Assembly: GCF_013415885.1 (NCBI RefSeq)
Contig: NZ_CP058910.1
Coordinates: 3,038,001-3,102,000 of the forward strand
Source of the DNA: Halosimplex rubrum
Lineage (GTDB): Archaea > Halobacteriota > Halobacteria > Halobacteriales > Haloarculaceae
Length of the DNA: 64,000 nt
Direction: 5' to 3'
A model generated the notes under the pieces. It did no database searches, was not told where the DNA came from, and saw nothing but the letters and a program-made list of their open reading frames with translations. A program made the translations under genes and the position numbers. Positions 52,360 through 62,514 of this stretch are shown here, piece by piece (position 1 is the first letter of the stretch; each line of letters starts with the position of its first letter).

Positions 52360-54291
52360 ATGGCGCGTCCCGATCCACACGGCAGTTTCGACGAGATCCG
52401 CGAGGAAGCCGACGGCCGCCCGATGCTCAGCCTGTTCCGCTACGCGACCCCCTACTGGGTTCCCCTGGTATTGGGCGTCGTCTCGACGATGGTCAACCGC
52501 GTCGCGCGGCTGTTTCCGGCGCTGCTCATCGCGGCGGCCATCGACCTGGCGGTCAACCCCTCCGGCACCGCCAGCAGCGTCCTCTCGGCGGTCGGCATCG
52601 TCCCCGCCGAACCCGTCCCGCTCGACGACACCGCCGCGCGCCTCAACCTGCTGTACTACCTCGGTGCGCTCGCCGCGGGGGCCTACGTCGTCCAGTCGAT
52701 CAGCCACTTCGGCTCCCGGTATTTCTTCCAGACGACCGCCCAGCGCATCCAACACGACCTGCGGCTGGACACCTACGACCACATGCAGCGCCTGTCGCTG
52801 GACTTCTTCAACAACCACCAGACCGGCGGCATGATGTCCATCCTCAACAGCGACATCAACCGGCTGGAGGACTTCTTCAACGCCGAGATCCGCGAGATCA
52901 CGCGGGCGATCATGATCTTCACGCTGGTCGGCGGGTGGATGATCTACACGGCGCCGTGGCTCGGTCTCCTCGTGCTCGTCCCGGTGCCGATCATCGCGCT
53001 GATCACCGCGAAGTTCATCATCTGGATCGAGCCGAAGTACAAGCGGATCCGCGAGCTGGTCGCGCGGATGAACACCCGGCTGTCGAACAATCTCGGCGGC
53101 GCGGCCATCGTGAAATCCTTCGACCGCTACGACGTGGAACGCGAGCGCGTCGCCGAGCAGTCGGGCGGCTACCGCGACGAGAAGATCGACGCCATCACCG
53201 TCCGCAAGGCCTTCTTCGCCTCGCTGCGGCTGCTCGTCGGCGCGATGTTCGTGACCATCCTCGTCCTCGGCGGCCGCGACGCCGTCACCGCGAGCGGCCT
53301 GACCGCCGGCGCCTTCGTCACCTACTTCATGTTCCTGCGGTACCTCGACGGCCCGATGACCCGCATCGGGAAGACCGCCAACAACTACCAGAAGGCCAAG
53401 TCCAGCGCCGAGCGCGTCTTCGGCGTCCTCGGCTACACCGCCGACGTGACGACCGCAGAGGACGGCCACACCCCCGACTCGGTCGACGGCCGCGTCGCGT
53501 TCGACGACGTGGACTTCAGCTACTCCGAGGGCGGCGAGCAGATCCTCGACGGCGTCGACCTCGAAGTGGAGGCCGGCGAGACGGTCGGCTTCGCCGGGAC
53601 GAGCGGCTCGGGCAAGTCCACCCTGCTCAAACTCCCCCCGCGGTTCTACGACGTGGACTCCGGGGCAGTCCGGATCGACGGGACGGACGTTCGCGAGTTC
53701 GACCTGCAGACGCTTCGCAACCGGATCGGCGTCGTCGAGCAGGACCCGTATATGTTCTCCGGGACGATCCGCGAGAACATCGCGTACGGCGACGCCGAGC
53801 TGTTCCGGTCGGTGCTGGCGAACTACGACGACATCCCCGCCGAGGTCGACGAGCGAGTCCGCGAGGCCGCGGAGGCGGCCGGCGCCCACGAGTTTGTGGT
53901 CGACCTGCCCGGCGGCTACGATACGATGGTCGGCGAGCGCGGCGTGAAGCTGTCGGGCGGCCAGCGCCAGCGCGTCTCCATCGCCCGCACGCTGCTCAAC
54001 GACCCGGACGTGATAATCCTCGACGAGGCGACGTCCGACGTCGACACGGAGACGGAGGAACTCATCCAGCGCAACCTGGAGGCGCTGACGGCCGACCGGA
54101 CGGCGTTCGTCATCGCCCACCGTCTGTCGACCATCCAGGACGCGGACCGCATCGTCGTCATGGACGACGGCGAGGTCATCGAGACGGGCACCCACGAGGA
54201 ACTCGTCGACGAAGGCGGCGCCTACGCGGGCCTGTGGGCCTCCCAGACCGACGAGAGCGTCGCTCCGAGCGCCGCCGGGGCGGACGACTGA
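52360..54291 (+). CDS. ABC exporter, fused permease-ATPase
   Basis: A 643-residue half-transporter. Six membrane helices lie in residues about 25-330. The ATPase has GTSGSGKST, EQDPYMFSG (Q-loop region), LSGGQRQR, VIILDEATSDVD and IAHRLS. After Walker A the text reads LKLPPRFYDVDSG, where Leu is usual for the first Pro. It would act as a homodimer exporting lipids, drugs or peptides. Divergent from the protease gene. Confidence 0.9.
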   Translation: MARPDPHGSFDEIREEADGRPMLSLFRYATPYWVPLVLGVVSTMVNRVARLFPALLIAAAIDLAVNPSGTASSVLSAVGIVPAEPVPLDDTAARLNLLYYLGALAAGAYVVQSISHFGSRYFFQTTAQRIQHDLRLDTYDHMQRLSLDFFNNHQTGGMMSILNSDINRLEDFFNAEIREITRAIMIFTLVGGWMIYTAPWLGLLVLVPVPIIALITAKFIIWIEPKYKRIRELVARMNTRLSNNLGGAAIVKSFDRYDVERERVAEQSGGYRDEKIDAITVRKAFFASLRLLVGAMFVTILVLGGRDAVTASGLTAGAFVTYFMFLRYLDGPMTRIGKTANNYQKAKSSAERVFGVLGYTADVTTAEDGHTPDSVDGRVAFDDVDFSYSEGGEQILDGVDLEVEAGETVGFAGTSGSGKSTLLKLPPRFYDVDSGAVRIDGTDVREFDLQTLRNRIGVVEQDPYMFSGTIRENIAYGDAELFRSVLANYDDIPAEVDERVREAAEAAGAHEFVVDLPGGYDTMVGERGVKLSGGQRQRVSIARTLLNDPDVIILDEATSDVDTETEELIQRNLEALTADRTAFVIAHRLSTIQDADRIVVMDDGEVIETGTHEELVDEGGAYAGLWASQTDESVAPSAAGADD

Positions 54292-54349
54292 GACGCGTGA
54301 CCGCCCGGAGGGGACAAACTACAACACGGAGTTCCCCAAATGGAGCATC

Positions 54350-54694
54350 ATGAGCCGATGGGTCGCGACGGACGAGTCGGGACGGCCGGACTGGCGCCGC
54401 CCGGCGCTGCGGGTCGGCCTGGAGATCAGCCTCGTCGCGCTCGTCGCGGCCTACGTCGCGGTCCACCTCTCCTCGCCGCTGGTCGTCGCCGTGCTCGTCG
54501 TCGCCGCCGTCGTCGGGTCGGCCGCGCTGCTCTTTCGCGCGCTCGACCGCCAGGCCTACGCGTGGGTCCGGTACGCGAGCAACCGGGCCCAGGAGAGCCA
54601 GCGGAAGCAACGACGGGAGCGCGAGAAGCGGCGGCGCCGCCAACAGGGGGGCGACGGGGACGGACAGCGACGGCGGTCGGACGCCGAAGAGTGA
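54350..54694 (+). CDS. Small membrane protein with basic tail
   Basis: A 114-residue protein with two hydrophobic helices (about 22-60) and a strongly Arg/Gln-rich C-terminus, unusual in this acidic proteome. It follows the ABC exporter by 58 nt. Not recognised. Confidence 0.6.
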   Translation: MSRWVATDESGRPDWRRPALRVGLEISLVALVAAYVAVHLSSPLVVAVLVVAAVVGSAALLFRALDRQAYAWVRYASNRAQESQRKQRREREKRRRRQQGGDGDGQRRRSDAEE

Positions 54695-54769
54695 CCGACG
54701 ACGGCCTCGGTCGAGGACCTGCCGGTGGTCGTGCCATTAAGTGCGTCTGCCACGTATCCCAGAGCGACT

Positions 54770-55501
54770 ATGGAACTGACCTGGTACGGCCACTCGACGT
54801 GGCACGTGACGGTGGGAAGCACCGATCTGCTGATCGACCCGTTCTTCGAGAACCCGAAGACGGACGCGGATCCCGGGGAGCTCGACCCGGACTACGTCCT
54901 GCTGACCCACGGGCACGACGACCACGTCGCCGACGCGGGGGCGTTCACGGACGCGACGCTCGTCGGCACGCCCGAGGTGACCAACCACGTCGCCGGCGAG
55001 GCGGGCTTCGACGAGGACGACGTCGTCGGGATGAACCTCGGCGGGACCGTCGAGGCGGGCGACGCGTTCGTGACGATGCACCGCGCCGACCACACGAACG
55101 GGGTCGGCGCCGGCTTCGAGGTGCCCAGCGCCGGGTCGGCCGCCGGATACGTCATCTCCGACACGAAGCCGACGCAGGTCGAAGACGAGGAGAGCGAGAC
55201 GTTCTACCACGCCGGCGACACTGGCCTGATGACGGAGATGCGCGACGTGATCGGCCCGTTCCTCGAACCGGACGCCGCGGCGCTACCGGTCGGCGACCAC
55301 TTCACGATGGGGCCGATGCAGGCCGCGATCGCCGCCGACTGGCTGAACGTCGACCACGTCTTCCCGATGCACTACGACACGTTCCCCCCGATCGAGATCG
55401 ACCCGCAGGACTTCGTCGACGAGGTGGCCGCCAGCGGGAGCGACGCCGAGGTACACGTCCTCGACGGCGACGAGACGTTCGACCTCACGGAAGGCTACTG
55501 A
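54770..55501 (+). CDS. MBL-fold metal-dependent hydrolase (UPF0173-like)
   Basis: A 243-residue metallo-beta-lactamase-fold protein: YGHSTWHV, the motif [29 protein letters not shown] and MHYDTFPP give two metal sites. It belongs to the small YtkL/UPF0173 type. ATTAAG at 54736-54741 lies about 30 nt before the ATG, a leaderless promoter. The substrate is unknown. Confidence 0.88.
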   Translation: MELTWYGHSTWHVTVGSTDLLIDPFFENPKTDADPGELDPDYVLLTHGHDDHVADAGAFTDATLVGTPEVTNHVAGEAGFDEDDVVGMNLGGTVEAGDAFVTMHRADHTNGVGAGFEVPSAGSAAGYVISDTKPTQVEDEESETFYHAGDTGLMTEMRDVIGPFLEPDAAALPVGDHFTMGPMQAAIAADWLNVDHVFPMHYDTFPPIEIDPQDFVDEVAASGSDAEVHVLDGDETFDLTEGY

Positions 55502-55627
55502 CGCTCCGGCGTCGCCGCGTGTCGCCGCTCGCCCGCGGCCGTTCGCCCATACCGTTCCCGGGCCGTCTCGGAGCCGCTCGCCTCGCTTGGGCACCTTTTA
55601 GAAGGGGGCGGTCGAACGTCTTCGCGT

Positions 55628-56026
55628 ATGTCCGACATCGAAGTCACGAGCGTCTGTGAGGAAGGGTACACGACCGAAAGCGAGATCGACGGCGAGTGGT
55701 CGCTGGTCGTCGACGCGCTCTCGGAGGACGGCCCGTCGCCAAACCAGGTCCTCGCCGCCGACTACGCCTCCTGTTACATTCCGGCGCTGCGCGTCGCCGC
55801 AGACCAGACCGGCTACGACGACATCGGCCACGTGGAGGTCGAAGTCGAGGCCGACCTCGACGAGGACGACGACCTCGAAGCCATCGCGTTCACCGTCAAG
55901 ACCGAGGCCGCGCTCGGCGAGGACGCCCAGGAGATCGTCGAACTCGGCGAGGACATCTGCCACGTCCACTCCGCGCTGACGGAGTCGCTCCACGCCGACA
56001 TCTCGATCGAAGACGACGCCTTCTGA
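55628..56026 (+). CDS. OsmC-family protein
   Basis: A 132-residue OsmC-like protein. The two reactive Cys are in DYASCYIPAL and DICHVHSAL, as in peroxide-reducing Ohr/OsmC enzymes. CTTTTAG at 55595-55601 is a TATA candidate 27-33 nt before the ATG. It probably protects against hydroperoxides. Confidence 0.88.
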   Translation: MSDIEVTSVCEEGYTTESEIDGEWSLVVDALSEDGPSPNQVLAADYASCYIPALRVAADQTGYDDIGHVEVEVEADLDEDDDLEAIAFTVKTEAALGEDAQEIVELGEDICHVHSALTESLHADISIEDDAF

Positions 56027-56247
56027 GACAGCGGCCCCGCGGTTCCGCCGCGTTTCGATCCCCGTTTCGGACGAAAATTCTTGCAAGAGGGGGTCGAGGT
56101 CGTCTATACGGCCGGAATCAGGTGGTCGCTGACCGAGAAGCCGCTCGCGGAGCGGGGGCTGTAAGCGGTGTCGGTCATGTTCGGACTCGCGCTTCTGGCG
56201 CGGCGATGGCGCGAGACGGGGAACGGTCGTCAGAAGTGAGAACTGAG

Positions 56248-56547
56248 TCAGGCCGCGACCTCTTCCTCGTCGCTCTCGTCGCTGTGGACGCGCTCGACGA
56301 CGTCGTTGACGATGACGATGTCGCCGACGGCCTGCACCCAGCGGTAAGGGACGATGACGCCGCGGGACCCGGAGACGTCCGGGCCGAACAGCTCCGTGTT
56401 GATCTGGTGGAGCGCGAGGCCGGTCACCTGCTCGACGTTCAGGTCCAGCCGCAGGTCCTCGACCTCGCCGACGAACACGCCGTTTTTGGTGTAGACTTCC
56501 CGCCCCACGAGCGTCGTGATCTCCTGTGGCGCCGTCTCGGGATTCAT
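56248..56547 (-). CDS. PRC-barrel domain protein
   Basis: A 99-residue protein with a PRC barrel: LVGREVYTKNGVFVGEVEDL and PYRWVQAVGDIVIV. In archaea such proteins are linked to RNA handling and to cell division (CdpB-type). Short acidic tail. Alone, convergent with osmC. Confidence 0.85.
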   Translation of the reverse strand: MNPETAPQEITTLVGREVYTKNGVFVGEVEDLRLDLNVEQVTGLALHQINTELFGPDVSGSRGVIVPYRWVQAVGDIVIVNDVVERVHSDESDEEEVAA

Positions 56548-56691
56548 ATGCCGTAACTCGGCTGGCGGGGTCTTAAATTCTTGTTCTGTGTCTGACGCGG
56601 TCCCCGAATTTCCGTCCGTCGGGCGTCGTCCGTGCGTCCGACGGACGCGACGCCGTGGCGGTTAAACGGGAGCGACCCCTACGGAACGGCG

Positions 56692-57156
56692 ATGAGCGAA
56701 GCCAGCGACGACGCGACCGACGAGGAACTCGAACGGATCCGCGAGCGGAAACGGGAACGACTCGAAGCGGGAGCGAGTTCGACGCTCTCGGACGACGGGA
56801 CCGAGGGCGATTCCGCGACCGACGACGGGGACGCGATCACCCCCGACGAGCCGGTCCACGTCGAGACCGAGGCCGACTTCGAGGACGTCGTGTCCGAGGG
56901 CGTCGTGCTGGTCGACTTCTACGCCGACTGGTGTGGCCCCTGCAAGATGCTCGAACCGATCGTCGCGGACATCGCCGAGACGACCGACGCGACCGTCGCG
57001 AAAGTCGACGTGGACGCCCACCAGGGGCTGGCCCGCGAGTACGGCGTCCGGGGCGTCCCCACGCTGCTCCTGTTCGTCGACGGCGAACCGGCCGAACGGC
57101 GCGTCGGCGTCCAGGACGAGGGCGCGCTGCGAGAAATCGTCGGTCAGCACGTCTGA
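56692..57156 (+). CDS. Thioredoxin with acidic N-terminal extension
   Basis: A 154-residue thioredoxin. Cys81 and Cys84 lie in WCGPC, and GVRGVPTLLLF is the cis-Pro loop. The first 55 residues hold an alpha helix (EEELERIRERKRERL pattern) and a disordered acidic part. GTTAAAC about 25-30 nt upstream is a TATA candidate. It is a paralogue of the protein at 10932-11288. Confidence 0.92.
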   Translation: MSEASDDATDEELERIRERKRERLEAGASSTLSDDGTEGDSATDDGDAITPDEPVHVETEADFEDVVSEGVVLVDFYADWCGPCKMLEPIVADIAETTDATVAKVDVDAHQGLAREYGVRGVPTLLLFVDGEPAERRVGVQDEGALREIVGQHV

Positions 57157-57199
57157 CGGCGGCGGACCGCACAAGACGTGACGGCGGCGGTCGGGGGAG

Positions 57200-58339
57200 T
57201 CAGTCGATCGTCGCGTCGCCGGTGTCGATCGGGTCCTCGATGTCGCCGGTGACCGATTCGAGCAGGTCGGTGACGGTGACCATCCCGACCACCTCGCCGT
57301 CCTCGATGACGAGGGCGAGTTCCTGGTTCTCGGCCTGGAACTGGTCGATGGCGTCGCTCACGTCCACGTCCGGCGAGAGCGTCATCGGCGGCGCCGCCAG
57401 GTTCTCGAAGTCGATCGCCTCGTCGTTCGCGAGGTCCTCGCGGTGGCCCGCGAGCACGGGGAGATAGAGGATCCCCTTGAAGTCGGAGAGGTCCCCGCCG
57501 ACCAGCGGGTATCGCGTGTGGGGGTTCGCCTCCATGCGGCGGAAGTTCTCCTCGGCGTCGGCCGTCGTCGAGAGCGCGACGACGTTTTCGGCGTCGACCA
57601 TCACCTCGCGAACGGGACGCTCGCCGATGGTGAGCGCGTTCATCACCTCGTCGCGGCGCTCCTCGGAGAGGTCGCCCTCGTCGAGGACCGACCCCATCTT
57701 GTTGCGCAGGTCGGCGCGCGATTCGATGACGTCCTCCTCGGTCTCGAGCCACGCGCCGGTCATCTCGATGCCGAACAGCCCCAGCGTCGCCTTGGCGATC
57801 CAGTCGCCCAGGGTGATCAGCGGCGAGATGGCCCAGTTGAACCAGTACAGCGGCCCCGCGCCGTACCGACAGACCATCCGCGAGCGCTCGACGCCCAGGT
57901 ACGTCGGCGTCTGCTCGCCGTGGGTGAGGTGGACGAGGTTGATGATCAGGAACGCGATGATGGCGCCGGCGCCGACCGTCGCCAGCCGCGTCCCCTCGAA
58001 CAGCGGGAAGAAGATCGCCGCCAGCGCCGGTTCGGCGACGATCCCGACCGCGATACTGGAGGCGGTGATTCCCACCTGACAGGTCGTCAGATAGATCTCC
58101 AGGTTGTTCGTCATCTCCCAGGCCCGTTCGAGCGCCGCGCTGCCGTCCACGAACTCCTCCTCGGTGAACTGTCGCGCCCGCGTCAGCGCGAACTCGATCG
58201 CGACGAAGAAGCCGTTGGCGAGGATCAACCCGACCCCTGCGATCAGTCGGCCCCAGACCTCGAGAGAGGTCATCGAACTGTGCGCCTGCGCTACGCCGAC
58301 GCCCGCGATCAACCGGATCCAGGGCTCCAGGGCGGTCAT
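57200..58339 (-). CDS. CNNM/CorC-type membrane protein with CBS pair
   Basis: A 379-residue protein. A DUF21 membrane domain (about 25-190, FFVAIEFALTRAR, GEQTPTYLG) is followed by two CBS domains (REVMVDAENVVAL and LVIEDGEVVGMVTVTDLL). The terminal CorC domain is absent. Members export Mg or other divalent cations. Confidence 0.88.
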   Translation of the reverse strand: MTALEPWIRLIAGVGVAQAHSSMTSLEVWGRLIAGVGLILANGFFVAIEFALTRARQFTEEEFVDGSAALERAWEMTNNLEIYLTTCQVGITASSIAVGIVAEPALAAIFFPLFEGTRLATVGAGAIIAFLIINLVHLTHGEQTPTYLGVERSRMVCRYGAGPLYWFNWAISPLITLGDWIAKATLGLFGIEMTGAWLETEEDVIESRADLRNKMGSVLDEGDLSEERRDEVMNALTIGERPVREVMVDAENVVALSTTADAEENFRRMEANPHTRYPLVGGDLSDFKGILYLPVLAGHREDLANDEAIDFENLAAPPMTLSPDVDVSDAIDQFQAENQELALVIEDGEVVGMVTVTDLLESVTGDIEDPIDTGDATID

Positions 58340-58485
58340 CGCCGCCGGCTTCTCCTCCGAGGGTTATAGAAGCGGCGGAACGGCCGATACCGCCGACGAG
58401 CGGCGCTGCGCGTCCGCTCCGCTCGATTTCGGCGGTCGCCGGGGCGCCCTGAAAGGTTATGCCATTGCATCCCACAGCCACGGGT

Positions 58486-59160
58486 ATGCCTTCGACGCTG
58501 GTGCATCTCGCCTTCGGCGGGACGATCGCCGCCGCGCTGCTGGGGTCGGCCTTCGACCGTCGGTCGCTGCTGGTCGTCCTCGCCGTCGTCGCCGCGCCGG
58601 ACCTGGACTCGTTTCTGGCCCTCGTGTTCGTCGCCGGCCACCGGACGCTCCTGCACACCTACCTCGTCCCGATCGCCGCGAGCGCGCTGCTGTACGTCGA
58701 CCTGCGCGTGCGCGACCGCTCGTTCGTCCGGGGGCGCTGGGGGCCGGAGGGGGTTCGCCTCGCGTGGGTCAGCGTCGTCGCGCTCGCCTTCGCGGGCGTC
58801 GGCCTCGACTTCGTCGACCACGGCGTCAACCCGCTGTGGCCGCTTCACGACCAGTTCTACGTCCTCGACGGCCGCTTGGAGGTGTCCGACCAGCGCGGGA
58901 TCGTCCAGAGCTACGTCGACCTGAGCCCCGAGACCGAGCAGACCGGGCCGCGCAGCCGCGGCTCCTCCCAGGAGGTCAACATCTCGACGGGCGTCGACCC
59001 CAACCCGGGCGGGGAGGGCGGCGGCCCCGACCCGGACACCGTCGAGGACCCCGAGCGGATGTTCCCGGTCGTCCGCCACGGCTGGCAACTGGCCATCCTC
59101 GTCAGCGGGACCGTCGTGACGGCCGCGCGGCTCCGGCTCGGCGAGGTCGACGAGAACTGA
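58486..59160 (+). CDS. Membrane-bound metal-dependent hydrolase (YdjM-like)
   Basis: A 224-residue protein with four hydrophobic segments. TLVHLAFGG, APDLDSF and HRTLLHTYLVP carry the His and Asp of the YdjM/DUF457 family. A Gly/Asp-rich loop precedes the last helix. ATG 58486 begins the first motif; GGTTATG about 28 nt upstream is a TATA candidate. Confidence 0.78.
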   Translation: MPSTLVHLAFGGTIAAALLGSAFDRRSLLVVLAVVAAPDLDSFLALVFVAGHRTLLHTYLVPIAASALLYVDLRVRDRSFVRGRWGPEGVRLAWVSVVALAFAGVGLDFVDHGVNPLWPLHDQFYVLDGRLEVSDQRGIVQSYVDLSPETEQTGPRSRGSSQEVNISTGVDPNPGGEGGGPDPDTVEDPERMFPVVRHGWQLAILVSGTVVTAARLRLGEVDEN

Positions 59161-59174
59161 GCGAGCGGAACGGC

Positions 59175-60413
59175 TCAGAGGTCCTCGGGCAGGCCCTGTC
59201 CCGCGGCGTCGACCGAGATCACGTCGTCGACGGCCTCGCGGGCGCTGGCCGAGTCCTTGAGTCCCGTCCCCGTCGCAACGGTGACGACGCGCTCGCCGGG
59301 CGCGATAGTGCCGCGCTCGACCGCGGCGTGGATCCCCGCGACCGCCGCGGCGCTCGCGGGCTCGGCGAAGACGCCCTCGCACTCCCCGAGCAGTCGCTGG
59401 GCGTCGAGGATCGCTTCGTCGGAGACGACGACGGCGTCGCCGCCGCTCTCGGCGAGCGCGCGGCAGGCCTTGCCCGCGTTGTGCGGGACGCCCACGTCGA
59501 TGCTGTCGGCGGTCGTGTCCTCGCCGTCGCCCCTCTCCTCGCTCCGGGACCCGGCGGCGTCGCTGTCGTCCGATTCGGCGACGAAGCGGTCGTAGATGGC
59601 GGTCGCGCCGGCGGCCTGGACGCCGAGCAGTCTCGGTGTGTCGTCGACGACGCCGAGCCGTTCGAACTCCCGGAGTCCCTTCCAGACGCCGGCCAGCGAG
59701 CAGCCGTTGCCCATCGGCATCGCGACCCAGTCGGCGTCGGGGGCCTCCTCGGCGAGTTCGAACCCGAGCGTGCGCTTGCCCTCGACGGCGTAGGGGTTCA
59801 TCGCGGCGTTGCGGTTGTACCAGCCCCGCTCGGCCGAGACTTCCCGGCAGAGCTCGTAGGCGTCGGCGTAGGTGCCGTCCACGCCCAGCACGGTCGCGCC
59901 GTAGAGACGCGGCTGGACGGCCTTGGCTTCGGGGAGGTCGGCGGGAACGAAGATGCGGCAGTCCAGATCGGCGCGGGCGGCGTAGCCGGCGAGCGACGCG
60001 GCGGCGTTGCCGGTCGAGGCGCAGGCGACCGTGTCGTGGCCCTGCTGGCGCGCCCGCGAGACGGCGACGGCGCTGCCGCGGTCCTTGTTCGAGCCCGTGG
60101 GGTTGGTCGTCTCGTTCTTCACGAGGGCATCGACGCCCAGCGCGTCGCCGAGCGCGGGCGCGTCGAGGAGGTCGGTGCCGCCGGCGCCCAATCTCACGGG
60201 ATCGCCGTCGACGGGCAACAGCGGTTCGTAGGTCCACAGGTCCCCGGTGGGTCCGTCGAGGACGCCGGCGAGTTCGTCGCTGACGGCGTCGTAATCGTAG
60301 CGTACGTCGAGGATGCCGCCCACGCCGTCGTGTTCGGGGCAGGTGTACTCGACGTCGGCGGGCGCGTACCGGCGCCCGCATCGTTCGCAGGCCAGGGCCT
60401 CGACGGGTGTCAT
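59175..60413 (-). CDS. thrC: Threonine synthase
   Basis: A 412-residue PLP enzyme. A zinc-ribbon-like start (CERCGRRY, CPEH) is followed by the PLP Lys in NPTGSNKDRGS, then CASTGNAAASLAGYA and MGNGCSLAG. It turns O-phosphohomoserine into threonine. An acidic insertion of about 25 residues lies near position 290. Confidence 0.9.
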   Translation of the reverse strand: MTPVEALACERCGRRYAPADVEYTCPEHDGVGGILDVRYDYDAVSDELAGVLDGPTGDLWTYEPLLPVDGDPVRLGAGGTDLLDAPALGDALGVDALVKNETTNPTGSNKDRGSAVAVSRARQQGHDTVACASTGNAAASLAGYAARADLDCRIFVPADLPEAKAVQPRLYGATVLGVDGTYADAYELCREVSAERGWYNRNAAMNPYAVEGKRTLGFELAEEAPDADWVAMPMGNGCSLAGVWKGLREFERLGVVDDTPRLLGVQAAGATAIYDRFVAESDDSDAAGSRSEERGDGEDTTADSIDVGVPHNAGKACRALAESGGDAVVVSDEAILDAQRLLGECEGVFAEPASAAAVAGIHAAVERGTIAPGERVVTVATGTGLKDSASAREAVDDVISVDAAGQGLPEDL

Positions 60414-60563
60414 GTGGTTGCCTTGCTCTACGTGTCTGCCCGAGCGTCACAAATGCCTTCTGGCTTTCCGACGGCCGACCGGCGCTCCACCGGTGGCTCC
60501 CGGGAGCGCGACGACGACCGCGCTTCCCCGTGATTGATGTACCCGCTCACCGACCGGACTGGT

Positions 60564-61268
60564 ATGAACGAGGGGCTGCGCGTGCGCGAGCGCCTCGGCG
60601 TCGCCGACGCCATCACGCTCGGCAACGCCGTCGTCGGGTTCGCCGCCGGCGTCGTCGCGCTCTCGGACCCCCGCCTCGCCGCCCGGCTCGTCCTGCTGGC
60701 CGCCATCGCCGACGCGCTCGACGGGATCGCGGCCCGAACCTTCGGCGGCACCGAGGTCGGCCCCCTGCTCGACTCGGTGACTGACGTGGTGTCGTTCGGT
60801 GCGACCCCCGCGCTGCTCGTCGTCGGGATCGCCGGCGCCGAGTGGGGGTGGCTGGGCGGGGGGATCGGAGCCGCACCGCCCGCCCAGGCCGTCGCGGCCG
60901 TCGGCGTCGGGGCCGCATTCGTCGTCTTCTCGGTCCTGCGGACCAGCCTCTACAGCGAGTTCGTCGGCGAGGGGGAGAACCGCCCGGGCATCCAGAACAC
61001 GCTCGGCGCGACCATCCTGGCCGCCGCCTACCTCGCCGGGCTGACCTGGGTCCCGGGCCTGCTCGTCGTCGCCGCCGTCCTCTCGGTGGCGATGGTCGCA
61101 CCGGTTCCCTACCCGAAACTGCTGGCCCGCGACGCCGGAGTCCTCGGCGTCGTCCAGGCCGCCGCCATCGCCGCGCCGCTGGCGTACGGGCGCGTCCTCC
61201 CCCGCTTCCTCCTCGTCGCGGCGCTGGGGTACATGTTCCTCGCGCCGCGGTTCTACTGGGGAGAGTGA
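60564..61268 (+). CDS. CDP-alcohol phosphotransferase, PssA-like (archaetidylserine synthase)
   Basis: A 234-residue membrane protein with about eight segments. The motif D-x2-DG-x2-AR-x8-G-x3-D-x3-D is complete (IADALDGIAARTFGG, then GPLLDSVTDVVSFG). FSVLRTSLYSEF matches the PssA branch. It likely makes archaetidylserine. It has the canonical Arg that the transferase at 22496 lacks. Confidence 0.85.
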   Translation: MNEGLRVRERLGVADAITLGNAVVGFAAGVVALSDPRLAARLVLLAAIADALDGIAARTFGGTEVGPLLDSVTDVVSFGATPALLVVGIAGAEWGWLGGGIGAAPPAQAVAAVGVGAAFVVFSVLRTSLYSEFVGEGENRPGIQNTLGATILAAAYLAGLTWVPGLLVVAAVLSVAMVAPVPYPKLLARDAGVLGVVQAAAIAAPLAYGRVLPRFLLVAALGYMFLAPRFYWGE

Positions 61269-61301
61269 CGCCGCCGACCGCCGGCCGCCCGCTCGCTGGG
61301 G

Positions 61302-61310
61302 AACTTTTTT
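61302..61310 (+). promoter_or_regulatory. T-rich promoter or terminator element before bioB
   Basis: AACTTTTTT lies 26-34 nt before the bioB GTG and 34 nt after the preceding stop. It could be the TATA region of bioB, or a T-run ending the upstream transcript, or both. Confidence 0.45.
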
Positions 61311-61335
61311 GCAGCCGTCAACCGATACACCGATC

Positions 61336-62484
61336 GTGGTTTACGAGACCGGCAACCGAACGATAGACGACGCCGTCGAGCGCGTGCTGGCGGGCGAGCG
61401 CCTCGACCGCCGCGACGGACTGGCACTGATCGCACAGCCGGTCGACGAGCTGGCGGCGGCGGCCGACGCCGTCCGCGCGGAGTTCGGCGACGGCACGGTC
61501 GACGCCTGCTCGATCGTCAACGCCAAGGCCGGCGACTGCGCCGAGGACTGCGGCTTCTGCGCCCAGTCGGTCCACTTCGACACCGGCATCGACAACTACG
61601 GCTTCCTCGGTCCCGAGAAGATCCTCGACGCCGCCGAGCGGGCCGAACGCGACGGTGCCCAGCGCTTCGGCATCGTCGTCGCCGAGAAGGGCGTCTCGAA
61701 GGAACACCGCCCGGAGGAGTGGGAGGAAGTCCTCGAAGCCATCCGTCTGGTCCGCGACGAGACCGACGTAGAGGTCGACGCCTCGCTCGGCATCCTCACC
61801 GAGGAGGAGGCGGCGATCCTCGCTGCGGAGGGACTCAACCACTACAATCACAACATCGAGACCTCGCCGGACTTCTTCCCGGAGATCGTCGACAGCCACG
61901 CCTTCGAGGACCGCGTGCAGACGCTAGAGGTCGCCAAAGAGGCCGGCATGGACCTCTGTGCCGGCGTCATCCTCGGCATGGGCGAGAGCCCGACCGACCG
62001 GGTCGAGGCCGCGGTCGCCCTGCAGGAGGTCGGCGTCTCCTCGCTCCCGGTGAACGTCCTCAATCCGGTCGCGGGGACGCCGCTGGGCGAGCGGTTCGAC
62101 GACGGCGCCGACATCACCACGGAGGAGATCGTCGCGACCGTCGCGGTCTACCGGCTGCTGCACCCCGAGGCGCGGGTACGGCTGACCGGCGGTCGCGAGG
62201 CCAACCTCGACGAGGACGAACAGCACCTCCCGTTCGAGGCCGGCGCCGACGGGGTGCTCACCGGGGACTACCTGACGACCGAGGGCCAGTCCCCCGCCGA
62301 CGACATCGAGGTCGTCGAGCGCGCCGGCCTAGAACCCAACACCGAGGCCAACGACTTCGACCCGGCGGCGGTCAAGGCTCGCCACGACGAGAGCGGGGCG
62401 GACGTACCGGCCGAACCCGACGGCGGCGACGCGGCCGACGCGGAGACCGCCGCGGGCAGCGCGACCAGCAACGTTTCGGACTGA
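61336..62484 (+). CDS. bioB: Biotin synthase
   Basis: A 382-residue radical-SAM enzyme. Cys68, Cys72 and Cys75 (CAEDCGFC) hold the 4Fe-4S cluster; NHYNHNIETS, GMGES and VRLTGGREANL are BioB motifs. It inserts sulfur into dethiobiotin. GTG 61336 is chosen by spacing to the T-rich element. A 50-residue acidic tail is added. It is followed after 30 nt by the reductase-like gene. Confidence 0.95.
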   Translation: MVYETGNRTIDDAVERVLAGERLDRRDGLALIAQPVDELAAAADAVRAEFGDGTVDACSIVNAKAGDCAEDCGFCAQSVHFDTGIDNYGFLGPEKILDAAERAERDGAQRFGIVVAEKGVSKEHRPEEWEEVLEAIRLVRDETDVEVDASLGILTEEEAAILAAEGLNHYNHNIETSPDFFPEIVDSHAFEDRVQTLEVAKEAGMDLCAGVILGMGESPTDRVEAAVALQEVGVSSLPVNVLNPVAGTPLGERFDDGADITTEEIVATVAVYRLLHPEARVRLTGGREANLDEDEQHLPFEAGADGVLTGDYLTTEGQSPADDIEVVERAGLEPNTEANDFDPAAVKARHDESGADVPAEPDGGDAADAETAAGSATSNVSD

Positions 62485-62514
62485 CGACGCGGTTTCAGGA
62501 CTCACCTCAGACAC